The notes below the pieces were generated by a model. It had not been told where the DNA came from and ran no database searches. It saw only the letters and a program-made list of their open reading frames with translations. This document shows positions 10,393-19,750 of a stretch of 40,000 bases of DNA, one piece after another. Position 1 is the stretch's first letter; each line of letters opens with the position of its first letter. Origin of the DNA: Prorocentrum cordatum (taxonomy: Eukaryota > Sar > Dinophyceae > Prorocentrales > Prorocentraceae); NCBI GenBank assembly GCA_963575745.1, contig CAUYUJ010016895.1, positions 80,007 through 120,006 on the forward strand, written 5' to 3'. A program made the translations under genes and the position numbers.

Positions 10393-10475
10393 GATCGTCG
10401 CCGTCGTTGCCGTCGATGTCGCCGTCGCCGCCGTTTTCGTCACCGCCGTTGCCGTCGTCGTTGCCGTCGCCGCGG
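10303..10475 (+). repeat. GTC triplet tract
   Basis: (GTC)n with GCC interruptions, like 6.5-6.9 kb and 35.5-35.7 kb. Confidence 0.9.
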
Positions 10476-10639
10476 GAGCGCCTGCCCCACCCTGGCGCGC
10501 AGGTGGCGGCAGAGGACGGGGCCCGCGAGGCCACCTGCCTGAGCGTGGCTTGCCTGCCGGCCTGGGTTGCCGGGGCCGTGCAATTCCGCGCTTGCTCGCG
10601 CCGGCGCAGCTGCGAGGCTCGGCGCGCCCGCCTCCGCTT

Positions 10640-10985
10640 CCTCATTCTCCTCCTCCTCATCCTTCTCCTCATCATCCTCCTCCTCCTTCTCCGCGTCCGC
10701 CTCCGTCGCCGTCGCTTCCGCCTCCTCCTCCTCCTCCTCCTCCTCCTCCTCCGCCTCCGCCTCCTCCTTCTCCTCCTTCTCCTCCGCCTCCGCCTCCGCC
10801 TCCTTCTCCGCCTCCGCTTCCTTCTCCGCCTCCTCCTCCTCCTCCTGCTCCTCCTCCACCTCCTCCTCCTCCTCCGTCTCCTCCTCCGCCTCCGCCTCCG
10901 CCTCTGCCGCTGCTTCCGCCTCCTCCTCCAGCTCCTCCTCCTCCTGCTCCTCCTCCTCCTCCTGCTCCTCCTCCTCCTCCTGGCT
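10640..10985 (+). repeat. CTC/CGC pyrimidine-rich tract
   Basis: CTCCTC, CCGCCT and CTTCTC triplets. The poly-Ser frame through it runs into the EF-1alpha pseudogene frame by chance. Confidence 0.85.
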
Positions 10986-11118
10986 CAAGTCCTCGGCCTC
11001 TGGGGGCCGAGGACACCACAGCATTTCACTCCTGGTCAGGTCCAGGAGCTTGGGGCTCGAACATTTCGCGTTCGCTTCCGCCCCCAGAGTTTTTCGGATC
11101 ATTCCCCACCAGTCTGCC

Positions 11119-11767
11119 ATGCCTGCCACTCTTGCGAAGGAGCACCTCTCCTTCGTGATCTGCGGGCATGTCGACATCGGCGAGAGCACCACCACCGCCC
11201 GCCACAACTACGACCTGGGCGGCCTTCCGCAACGCGAGCTGGAGAAGCTCAAGGAGGAGGCCGTATGCCTAGTACCAGGCCCCATCGCCTTCACGTTCTA
11301 CATGGACCGTCAGAAGGAGGAGCACGAGTGCGGGGTGACCAGCGCCTGCGCCACCCAAGACTTCTACACCGAGAAGTGGCACTACACAGTCGTCATCGAT
11401 GCCCCAGGCCATCGCAATATCAACAAGGTCGAAACCTGCAGAAGAAGGCTGCCAACACGGGCTGGTGGAAGGGCTGCAATGCCAAGTACGGCAAGGACTG
11501 CGCCACCCACAGATACAAGCAGTTCCGCTATGCCGAACTCGGAAACACATGAAGTTCATGTTGGTCAAGGGCGGGTGGTACAAGGACTTCGAAGAGAAGA
11601 AAACGCCTGCGATGCCAGTCTCCGGCCGGATGGGCGACTACCTGCCAACGAAGTCTGACAACATGGACTTGTGGAAGGAATGCGTCGGCGAGTACGGCAA
11701 GGCCCGTGCCATGCAAAACATCCATCATAAGTCTAGATGGTTTTACCTTTCTCCGCTTGCCGCCTGA
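11119..11767 (+). pseudogene. Translation elongation factor 1-alpha pseudogene (deleted and frameshifted)
   Basis: The first 100 residues from the ATG at 11119 match the EF-1alpha G domain in order: LSFVICGHVDIGESTTT (G1 P-loop), GGLPQRELEKLKEEA, FYMDRQKEEHECGVTSAC (switch region), FYTEKWHYTVVIDAPGHR (G3). The P-loop Lys is Glu (E22, GESTTT instead of GKSTTT), which should abolish GTP binding. After HRNINKV homology continues only in other frames: KKAANTGWWKGC and YKQFRYAEL (frame 3, to about 11550), then MKFMLVKGGWYKDFEEKK and MPVSGRMGDYLPTKSDN (frame 2, to about 11700). The section with the NKMD guanine motif is missing and the rest of the protein is absent. No introns are visible in the remnant. 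The open frame upstream is poly-Ser from a CTC microsatellite and is not part of the gene. Family identity is confident; it is a dead copy, and retroposition is inferred. Confidence 0.88.
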
Positions 11768-12239
11768 GGCAAGCCATGCTGCAATTAGGGCTCGCCCCTG
11801 GCCTTTGCATTCCGCTGCCCATTGGTGCATAAGAATCGTGGGAGAGGCCCGTGGGATTAGTCTTCCCCGCTCTCCGTGATGAGCCGTGGTCTGCATCTGT
11901 GTTGCTTTGAATTTCTTGTCTTGTGCACTATTGCGGTGTGCGCCCGTGCAGTCGTCTTGTTTCTAAGTGGCACTGTGCTTAGTATGTGTTGCCCAGTCGA
12001 TCAAAGCTTGTAAAAGACAGACCGTAGAAGTCAGTAGATCAGGTTGAGAGCTTCCCAAAAGGGTGGTGCTTCCCTGAAAATCATGCACGGCAGCCGTGAC
12101 AGAAGGGAGTGGCTCGGCGATTGGAGCTCCGCCGAGTCCTACGGCCCATCCCCACAGCGGGATCCCTGGCCGCGGGCGGCTAGTAGTCACCAGGCGAACG
12201 CCCCCTCCACCACGACGCCTAAATCCTCCTTCAATCCTG
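11768..12239. other. No gene recognised
   Basis: Ordinary mixed sequence downstream of the EF-1alpha remnant; may hold its former 3' flank. No poly-A run is visible. Confidence 0.35.
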
Positions 12240-12740
12240 CCTTTCCGCCACTCCTCCTCCTCCTCTCCCCCCTGTTTCTCCTCCTACTGCCTAGTCCTCC
12301 TCCTCCTCCGCCCTTACCACCCCCTTTATCCCTCCCTCCTCTGCCTCTCCTCCTCCTATCTACCTCCTCCGCCTTCCTCATTCTCCTCCTACTCCGCCCT
12401 CCGCCTCGCCTGCCGCCTCCGCCTCCGCCCTCCTCCCGCTCTCCTCCTCCTATCCTCCCTCCTTCTCCTCCTCTTCCCCTTTCCTCCACATTAGGCTCCA
12501 CTCTCCTTTCGTCTTCCTTCCCGCCCTCACGATCCCCCATCCGCCGCCGCTTCACCGTGCCTCAGGCTCGTCTTCCTCCTCCTCCCTCCTCCTCCTCACG
12601 CCCTCCTCCTACTGTTCGTCCTCCTCCGGCTCCTCCTCCCCCCTTTTACTTCTCCTCCGCCTCTTCCTCCCCCTCCTCCTCCTCCTCCTCCTCCTCCTCC
12701 TCCTCCTCCTCCTCCTCCTCCTCCTCTTCCCCCTCCTTCT
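12240..12740 (+). repeat. CTC pyrimidine tract
   Basis: About 500 bp of CTCCTC with CGCCTC interruptions, purest at 12670-12725. Confidence 0.9.
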
Positions 12741-13424
12741 AATCCTCCTGAAAGGCTCCTGGATCTCTGAGGGCTTGACGACGTTTCGGCGATCGATCTG
12801 TGAAGATCAAGCCAGACAGGTCAAGGTGGGGTGCGTAGTTACATCGAAGCAGATCGAGGTGCATCGAAGTAGATCCAGAGACATCTGGTGAATCCTGGAG
12901 CAAATCGCGGCCGCTCCAGCGCGAGTCGGGGGAAGGCGGGACTCGTCATGCCTGGAAAAGGTGGTGCCTGGCCTCGCCCTCCAGCGGACCACGTATTCCT
13001 TTTCTTCGCGAGCCCCTGCTGCAGGCGGAGGGGAGGACGGAGCCGACTGGAGCCTGGCCTCTCATCCCTTCTTTGCTTTGCCTTCTCCTTCCCCTCTGCC
13101 TCGGCCTCAGGCCTTTCCAGTCTCGTAGTCCCTGATCCTTTGTGCAGTCGGGCGCCCGCCGATCCGACATTGACGAGGCGTGCGCTGGTCAGCGAGGTCA
13201 GCGAGGCAAGACACACGGAGAATGAACTGAGGATCCACCTGGGTTCGCTCCCGGACCCCAGGTTGGGAGAATCCCCCCTCTGCGAACACCCGACCCTGCC
13301 GCCCCTCTGCGCATGCCCTCGCAGCAGCGGGCCTCTCCGGCGAGCGGCGCCCCAGGGGCCGCGAACCCGCCCGCTTTTCTCGAGCACCCCGGGACGTCCC
13401 CAATACGTGAAAGGATCGCGGCGG
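12741..13424. other. No gene recognised
   Basis: A short tandem block at 12840-12885 (ATCGAAGCAGATCGAGGTGC then ATCGAAGTAGATC) is the only structure seen. Confidence 0.35.
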
Positions 13425-13560
13425 GATGTTTCGGGCCATGTTCGGCCTCTGGGGGCCTTTGCTGTGGGCCCCCAGAGGCCGTCAACTGAACGGACTCAGG
13501 ACGAAGAGCCGGTCCCCCAGGCCAGGGTCCACCGCGTGCGTTCGCCCAGTGCAGGTCGGC
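13425..13560 (-). repeat. Dispersed repeat 'CCGGCTTTTCATCC', reverse copy
   Basis: The reverse complement reads GGGGGACCGGCTCTTCGTCC, then GGCCCCCAGAGGCCGAA, in the order of the copies at 16.5 and 39.7 kb. A second reverse fragment (GAAGAGCCGGTCCCCTGGAA) is at 13725-13745. Confidence 0.55.
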
Positions 13561-13569
13561 GCACGTCGT

Positions 13570-14160
13570 GTTCCTGAATTGCCTGGTGAGCTGCAGTTTC
13601 ACTTGAAAGCCTGGTGGATCACTTCCGGCATTGAACTTTTTAGTGTTCAGTCGCACTTGCTGCCTGTCTGCCGCCGCCGTGTGTCGTCGTACAGTTCACC
13701 GTGCTTCGAAGTGGACAAAAAATGAAGAGCCGGTCCCCTGGAAGTGGTCCAGATCTCTCGGGGGCCACGCTGTGGAACGATCGCGGCGTCGGATGCCCGG
13801 GGGGTGGGGTGTTTGTTTTTGCTCGTGGGATTTGCGTGTGCCTCAGGTTACTGACCCTCTCCCTCTCGCGCGTAACTCCTCGTGCACTCTCCCAGTGACG
13901 GTGGCAATCTACAGTCATCAAGACGCTGAAATGAGGAGCGGTTCGGGTTCGGAGGGGGCTCGCTGTACCCCTCGGCGTTTACAAGGCTGTTCCTCTAGCG
14001 CTCCCCGTGCACAGGCACACTTGCGGGCCCCAAAATGATTTCGCTTTTACTTAGCATTCCTTTTGGCAGCAGCGCGACTGCATCGACAGTGACCTTGTGT
14101 ACACCCCCACCGACGGAAGAGGGTTCAGCCCAATCATTGTGGTACGCTTCTTGCCGTGTG
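13570..14160. other. No gene recognised apart from a repeat fragment
   Basis: Contains the reverse fragment of the CCGGCTTTTCATCC repeat at 13725-13745; the rest is unassigned. Confidence 0.35.
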
Positions 14161-14164
14161 GCGG

Positions 14165-14791
14165 ATTTCGGAAACCCTGTCACCAACGCTTTCATCTCTT
14201 GGGGGCGTTTTTTTGCCTCCGCCGCCTTCGGCCGGCCTTCCGCCGACTTCCGCCAGCGGAGGCGGCCTCGATTTACTTCCGCCGACCTTCTGCCGCCCTT
14301 CCGCCGCCCTCCACGGCGGAAGAGGTGACAACTCGTTCGATCCTCGAAGGCAAGGCCGTTCTCGGAACGCCTCATGTATGTGGTTTCGTGGGAGGTAGTT
14401 TTGCTGTCGTGAGCGCATCCGCGGCCACGGCTTCGCGCTCCAGACCCCTCGGCCGCGACCCTTGAAATATACCGGGCGGCTCTGCGCGCGGGTGCCCCGC
14501 GCGCCGCCCCCATGGGGTCGCGCCCCGGCATCCCGATCGCGAGGGCATCATGCCTGCGCGGTTTGAGCACTTGGCGGAGACACGAGCGACGAATACATCC
14601 ATGTGAGGCGTTCCAAAGAGGGCCTTGCCCTCGAGGATCGAAGGAGTTGTCGTCTCTGCCGCGGCGGAAGGCGGTGGAAGGGCGGCGGAAGTGAAACGAG
14701 GCTTTGCCGGCGGAAGGGCGGCGGAAGGCGGCGGAAGTAAAAGATGTGCCCCCAAGAGGTGAATACTTTTTGGGTTCAGGGTTTCCGAAAT
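14165..14791. mobile_element. Foldback element with about 200-bp inverted arms
   Basis: Left arm 14165-14381 and right arm about 14597-14791 are reverse complements with substitutions and small indels. The outer 15 bp are perfect: ATTTCGGAAACCCTG at 14165-14179 and CAGGGTTTCCGAAAT at 14777-14791. Both arms then have CTCTTGGGGGC, a CTTCCGCCGCC-rich block, and TTCGATCCTCG, GGCAAGGCC and GGAACGCCTCA. The spacer (about 215 bp) is not inverted. No transposase is visible. Confidence 0.75.
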
Positions 14792-14859
14792 TGCCCATAC
14801 CAATGTCGCCATTGATGTGAACATGTCGCTCGTGAGACGTACGCTGCGTAAGTCGGGCC

Positions 14860-14980
14860 TGTCCCTCTACAGGTTGACTATTCAAAAATAGTTTAAACAA
14901 ATAGTCTGGGGACTATTTTTTTTTGTTTTAAAACAATTTTCCAAATTTTGTATCAATTTTCAATTTTCGTCCAAAATCCA
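14860..14980 (+). repeat. AT-rich dispersed repeat 'TGTCCCTNTACAGG', copy 1
   Basis: Starts TGTCCCTCTACAGG and ends TCCAAAATCC, with very AT-rich sequence between and the 8-bp hairpin AAATAGTC/GACTATTT at 14900-14919. A similar block is at 24529-24638. Confidence 0.5.
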
Positions 14981-15139
14981 ACGTGCGCATGGTGTGTCAA
15001 TTCGGGGTGCGATCGGTTCGTGCCGGGCCGACGCTGCGGCGATCCCAGCGCGGGCCTTCAAAGGCATTGAACGCCGCGACTGGCCTGGAACTGTCAAGCA
15101 GTGGCGAAGCGTCCTGGCTCGCCTATAGGCCCACCGAAG

Positions 15140-15335
15140 AAAGTTCTAAGAATCTGTTGTGGTCTGCACGAAATTTTCTTAGAACATTTCTGGCTGGGGG
15201 ACTGTCTTGTTTAGCACATCGGGCTTATGTTCTAAGAGCACATGTCTTCGTTCTTAGAACATTTTTGGGTTCTGCGAATATTCCGTGGTAGGCCTATGTA
15301 GAAATGCCGGGACGGCCAGTCCCTGTTCAAAATTG
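15140..15335 (+). repeat. TTCTAAGAA-rich dispersed repeat, copy 1
   Basis: AAGTTCTAAGAATC, GTGGTCTGCACGA, TTCTTAGAACATTTCTGGCT, GTCTTGTTTAG, TTATGTTCTAAGAGC, CGTGGTAGGCC and GGGACGGCCAGTCCCTG recur in the same order at 28.9 kb. Alternating TTCTAAGAA and TTCTTAGAA blocks can pair with each other. Confidence 0.65.
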
Positions 15336-15339
15336 GCCG

Positions 15340-16484
15340 ATGCCGAGCGATCCTGCGCGATTGGGGAGTCGTGATCGCCCAAGGCCGAGCGATCGAGATC
15401 CGCGCGGTGCCGGAAACCACCGCTGAGGTGGAGGCCAGAAGTTCGAAACGTCTCCTCGTCGTGATGGTCTCTCTTCGCACGGGGGTCTGGCAGCCTGCCC
15501 TCGGCTCTTGGAGCAAACCAGCCCCCCCAGGCAGCCCCGGCTGGTCTCCACGCCCCACCTCCAGGGGGTGCGCAGCGCCCCGAAGTGTGCCGCCTCAGCC
15601 AGCGACTGGGTGCTGAAACCGCCCCAGGCTACCTATCTCCAGGGAAGGAGGCACACACGCACACACAAACACTAACACACACACAACACACAACACATAC
15701 AGACACAAAGACTCGTCGATTCCCGGAAAAGATACACAGACACAACCAATCGCCGATTCCCAGGAGAATCTGGGAAAATATGGAACGGGGGGGGAAGACG
15801 ACAATGAAGAACATATGAGAACAGATGGGGACTCCTGGGATCTGTGTGTATTCATTTGTGTCCCTGGGCCCTTTCATGCTTGGTTGGCCTGTTGGGGCGA
15901 GCTTGGACTGCCTCGGGGTGGCTGTCTGTGCGCAGTCCCGCTCCTTCTTGGTGGGGACGTTCGATTAGGAATGTTAGCGGGCCCTGGAAACGTCTGGACC
16001 GTTTTTTTACAGGTTCTGCTTTGCCGTGTTCTTGCCGGTTCCGACGCCGTTTTATTGGCGGTTCCGGCTCCGGTTCTCATCCCGGAGCCTTTTTGTTGCC
16101 GTTTCCGATCGCTTTTGTTGACAGTTCCCATTTTCACGAGGCACTTTTTCGAAAGCGGTGAGAAAACGGCCTTGCCGTTTCCGGGGCCCACTGAGGCAGA
16201 CCCTGGAGGACCCTTCCGCTGGCGCGGGCGGCGGTGCTACCCGTGGCCCGTGGCCAGGCCTCCCCTGGAGTTCTGTCGGCGTCCTGGCCCTGGATTCCTC
16301 ACAGTCCGACCGAGGTGCAAGATCGAGGTCGGTTCGGGGAGGGCACCCCCGTGCTCTTCGTGTCTGCTGGATGCTTTTGTGCATCGTGAAGAGGGTCCCC
16401 CTTGGATGTTCTGCTTCTGCTGGCCAACGGAGGGTCACGTGCTCTTGAGGGATGCTCCTCTGGCCTGGGCCCGACTGGATCCCC
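15340..16484. other. Unassigned region with a CA microsatellite
   Basis: (CA)n with ACACAAAC variants at 15650-15710, followed by two CGATTCCC blocks (15717, 15751). A degenerate GTTCCG/CCGTTT motif recurs through 16010-16185. A 274-residue open frame starts at 15815 but runs into a dispersed repeat and has no recognisable domain. Confidence 0.4.
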
Positions 16485-16680
16485 AGAGATCCGATGCCGT
16501 GTTTTTTTCTCCACGGTGTCCCTGGAAGTCTGGACCCATTCCCCTGGGACTGGTTTTTCACCCTGCGGCGTTCTTTGACAGCCCTGGGGCCCAGCGAGGC
16601 CCCCTGGAGGCCGAAAGCTGCGAACAACCTCCGCCCTGATTTTTGTCCACTGCGGTGGGTCTCGACGTCCCCTGCCCTCG
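16485..16680 (+). repeat. Dispersed repeat 'CCGGCTTTTCATCC', full copy
   Basis: Matches 39.67-39.87 kb over nearly 200 bp: GTCCCTGGAAGTC, CCCATTCCCCTGGGAC, CCAGCGAGGCCCCCTGGAGG, CCTCCGCCCTGATTTTTGTC. It forms the end of a 274-residue open frame from 15815 that is therefore not trusted as a gene. Confidence 0.65.
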
Positions 16681-16880
16681 CCGTGCCCGTCGCCACGACA
16701 CAACTCTACCGACCCCCATCCCCATCCTCATCCCCCTCGAGACCCCCACCAAATTACCACCCGTTGGGGATGCACCCCTCGAAGCCCGGAGGGAACGGCC
16801 TATACCCCCATCTGGGGGGGTAAATCGGCCTGTGGGGCCCAGGCCGCGCCGCTGGGGATGGGGGTCGGACAACCGATGCT

Positions 16881-17065
16881 CACTGAGATCCGACGTCTCG
16901 AAAAAATTGGGCCACCGTGACACATCACGACTGGAGCCCCGCACCCCACCATGCTGCGCCATGTCCCTCGAGCCCGACCCCTCTGTGAGGGCCGCCCGCG
17001 GGGGCCCGAAGCCGGGCGAAGACGTCGTCCGGCTCGAAGAACAGTCGGCCGCCAGCATCTCGGGG
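16881..17065 (+). mobile_element. MITE, family 'CCCTGAGATCC', copy 2 (diverged)
   Basis: Same internal order as copy 1, with diverged ends CACTGAGATCC (16881-16891) and GCATCTCGGGG (17055-17065). Shared internal blocks include CTCGAGCCCGACC and GTCCGGCTCGAAGAA. Confidence 0.65.
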
Positions 17066-17309
17066 GCTCGAGCCTGCCGCTCTGCCGCCGCTCCTCCCCG
17101 TCGTCGCCTCGCCGTCGTCCCGCCGCCGCGGTCGTCGGCCGGCGTCGTCGTCGTCCGTTGTCGCCGCCGTCGTTCTCGTTGTCGCCGTCGGCCTCGCCCT
17201 CGCGGCCGCCGCCAGGCCTCGCGCGAGTCCGCGTGGCACCGCCTCGGCAGGCCGCGGGCGCCTGGCACCGTGCCCACGGGCCGGCGGTCCGAGGACCACC
17301 CCGCCCGTG

Positions 17310-17925
17310 CGCGCGCCCGCGGAGCCCGCGGAGCCCGCGGGGCCCGCGGGGCCCTTGGCCCCGTTTTTGTTTGCTTGTTTGTGTTTGTGTTGTTGGTTGT
17401 TTGTCTTGTGTTTAAGAACAGGCTTTGTCTGTATATTCACATATATATACATATCGTTGGTTTTTGTTGGTTGGTTATTCTTTTTGTTTTGTGTACAACT
17501 TCTTTTTTGGAAAAAAGCAACAAATAGTGTTATGTTTGTGTTGTTGATATTCGTTGTGTTGTCTTGCATGTTTGTAGGTATGTGTTTTTTCTATGTGTAT
17601 ACAACTGTATGCATGTGTTTGTTTATTTATATATATATATATATATACCGATGTAGTCCACATGTTTTAAATAACTCTGGCAGGTTTATTTGCCTGGCGT
17701 TCGCCCCCCCCCCTCGCCGCTCTTTAAACGAATACTGGCGTGCAAGTGCCTTTCGACTTGCGTGTTTTCCGCATGTGCAAGTCGTTTGCGGCTCGCTTCA
17801 GGTCCAGGCCCTACCCTCGTCCATGCAAGTAAACTTGCCAGAGTCTAAAACAAAACAACAACAGGCTCCCCGTGCGAGCGCCCGCGCGCCCGCGGAGCTC
17901 GCGGGGCCCGTGGGGCCCCTGCTCC
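17310..17925. other. AT-rich island between GC-rich direct repeats
   Basis: GCGCCCGCGGAGCCCGCGGA and following GGGCCC repeats (17310-17360) recur as GCGCGCCCGCGGAGCTCGCG at 17885-17925. Between lies T-rich DNA (17365-17700) including a TA run at 17628-17648, foreign to its GC-rich setting. Short Phe/Leu/Val-rich frames here look like composition artefacts. Confidence 0.6.
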
Positions 17926-18109
17926 GAGACCTCCTCTCGTTGTGCAAAAATCACGACGGAAGGTTTTTATGATTGCTAAGGCCTTACGGCCAGTGCCGCC
18001 GACCCTGGAGGCCTCGGCCCTCGACGGATGGGAGGGAGAGGGCGGGCCATGGGCCCCGGGAGGGTGGTATTCTGACCCGAGAACCCCCCTGGGACCCCCT
18101 TCCGGGCCC

Positions 18110-18690
18110 CCCCCCCTTCGAGTAAGCACCGACGTTGCTCAGTGGTTTCCCCTCCGCGTCGCGACCCCTCTCCCTCCCTTGAGGGGAAGGGATAAAAGGG
18201 AAGGGGCTTCCCTTCGAGTAAGCTACGACGTTGCTCAGATTGGCTTCCTCCCCGTGTCGCGGCCGCTCCCCTCCGCGTCGCGGCCGCTCCCTCCCCCGAA
18301 GGGAGCCGCCCGGGTGCCCCCCCCCCCCCCCCCGCGGGTGCCCTCCCCCCCCAGGGGCCCCCCCCCGCGCTTCCGGGTGCGACCCCCCCCCCCCCTCCCC
18401 CCCCCCAAAAAAAAACCTCCTCCCGCCCCTCCCCCCCCTCGGGGGGAAGGGATTAAAAGGGAAGGGGCTTCCCTTCGAGAAAGAGTAAGCTACGACGTTG
18501 CTCAGATTGGCTTCCCACCCGTGTCCGGGAGGGAGCAGATTGGCTTCCCACCCGGGTCGCGGCCGCTCCCCTCGCCCTGGGAGAGTCGACCGTTCCCTCT
18601 TGGAGCCGACGTGGCGGTGTCGTGGGCAGCTCCCCTCCCCCGAGGGGGGCCGACCACCCCTCTTGGAGCCGACGTGACGATCTCGTGGGC
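18110..18690 (+). repeat. Cluster of two short tandem repeats and C runs
   Basis: AAGGGGCTTCCCTTCGAG with GTAAGCTACGACGTTGCTCA occurs near 18115, 18205 and 18465. CCCTCTTGGAGCCGACGTG occurs at 18595 and 18657. Runs of C up to 17 and an A9 run (18404-18415) lie between. Confidence 0.65.
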
Positions 18691-18809
18691 GACGACGACC
18701 CACGCAAGATGACGAGACCAGGATGCGTCTTCCACACGCCGACAGGGTCGGCGGATTTTCGGCCTCCGTGGGCCCTCGGGTCTGCTTGCAGTTTCTCCCC
18801 AAAAATTCG

Positions 18810-19440
18810 GCGCACCCATCACACGTTTCGGGGCCTCGTAGGGGGCTCCACCTACGTCGCCAGTGGTTGTGTCCAGATGCAGTTCCACCCCGCAGTTTTG
18901 GCGCACCTCTCACACGTTTTTAAGAGCTCCCCCGAAGGCCCCAGTGGCTGCGTTCGCATGCGGTTCCATTCCCACCCATTTCGGCACACCGCTCACACGC
19001 TTTGTGGCCCCATAGGGAGCTCCATCGAAGGCCCCAGTGGCTGCGTTCGCATGCGATTCCACCCCCATTTCGGCACATCCCTCACACTTTTCGTGGTCCT
19101 GTAGGGAGCTCCATCGAAGGCCCCAGTGGCAGGGTCCGCTTGTAGTTCTATCCCCCATTCTGGGCGCACCCCTCACACGCTTCGTGGCCCCATAAGGAGC
19201 TGCACCGAAGGCCCCAGTGGCAGGGTCCGCATGCAGTTTCAAACGCCCATTTCGGCCCACCCCTCGCACGATGCGTGGCCCAAGAGGGAGCTCCGCCGAA
19301 GGCCCCAGTGGCTGCGTTCGCACGGCGTCCGTGCACCCGAGCCGGCACAAGTTTAGTAGCCCCATATGGAGCTGCCCTTCGTTCGTCCCACCTGCCTTGC
19401 GGTACTCGCACACGCATATGGTTGGGTTCGTCGCCAGGAT
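18810..19440 (+). repeat. 90-bp tandem repeat array 2 with the same 3' tail
   Basis: Six or so units with starts 89-93 bp apart, closed at 19369-19430 by the same tail as array 1 (GAGCTGCCCTTCGTTCGTCC, CTTGCGGTACTCGC). The common end suggests both derive from one unit rather than independent expansion. Confidence 0.75.
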
Positions 19441-19750
19441 CTTTTTTCAGCATCTCAAGTCTTCCAGCGTCGTTGTCGTCGTTCTCCGTCATATGCTTGG
19501 TCCACGAGCGTGCCTCAATGGAGAGCTCTCGTATCTACAGACTCCGGAATGGAACTGGAGCACGTGGTGTATGCTTCTAAAATCGAACCAGCGTCCGTCC
19601 AGTATGATCCAGATGCCTGCGGCAAATTTCGCCACACGCAAGCGCAGCACTCTGTGTGGCTCTTTTCCCCAGGTTCAAGATTCGATCGTGTGGATATATG
19701 TTTTGAACATGTTTTCGTGCTGGTCAGTTTTTTGTCTTGCGTTTGGTACA
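19441..19750. other. No gene recognised
   Basis: Non-repetitive sequence between the 90-bp array tail and the composite element. Confidence 0.35.

Noticed and set aside
11077-11118. Spliced-leader relic before the EF-1alpha pseudogene
   Set aside because: AGAGTTTTTCGGATCA needs an insertion and several changes to match; too weak to claim.
9464-11158. 564-residue plus-strand open frame
   Set aside because: Joins the 90-bp array, a GTC tract and a CTC tract; three unrelated repeats in one frame are not a gene.
15815-16639. 274-residue open frame
   Set aside because: The last third is a dispersed repeat found three other times; the rest has no domain.
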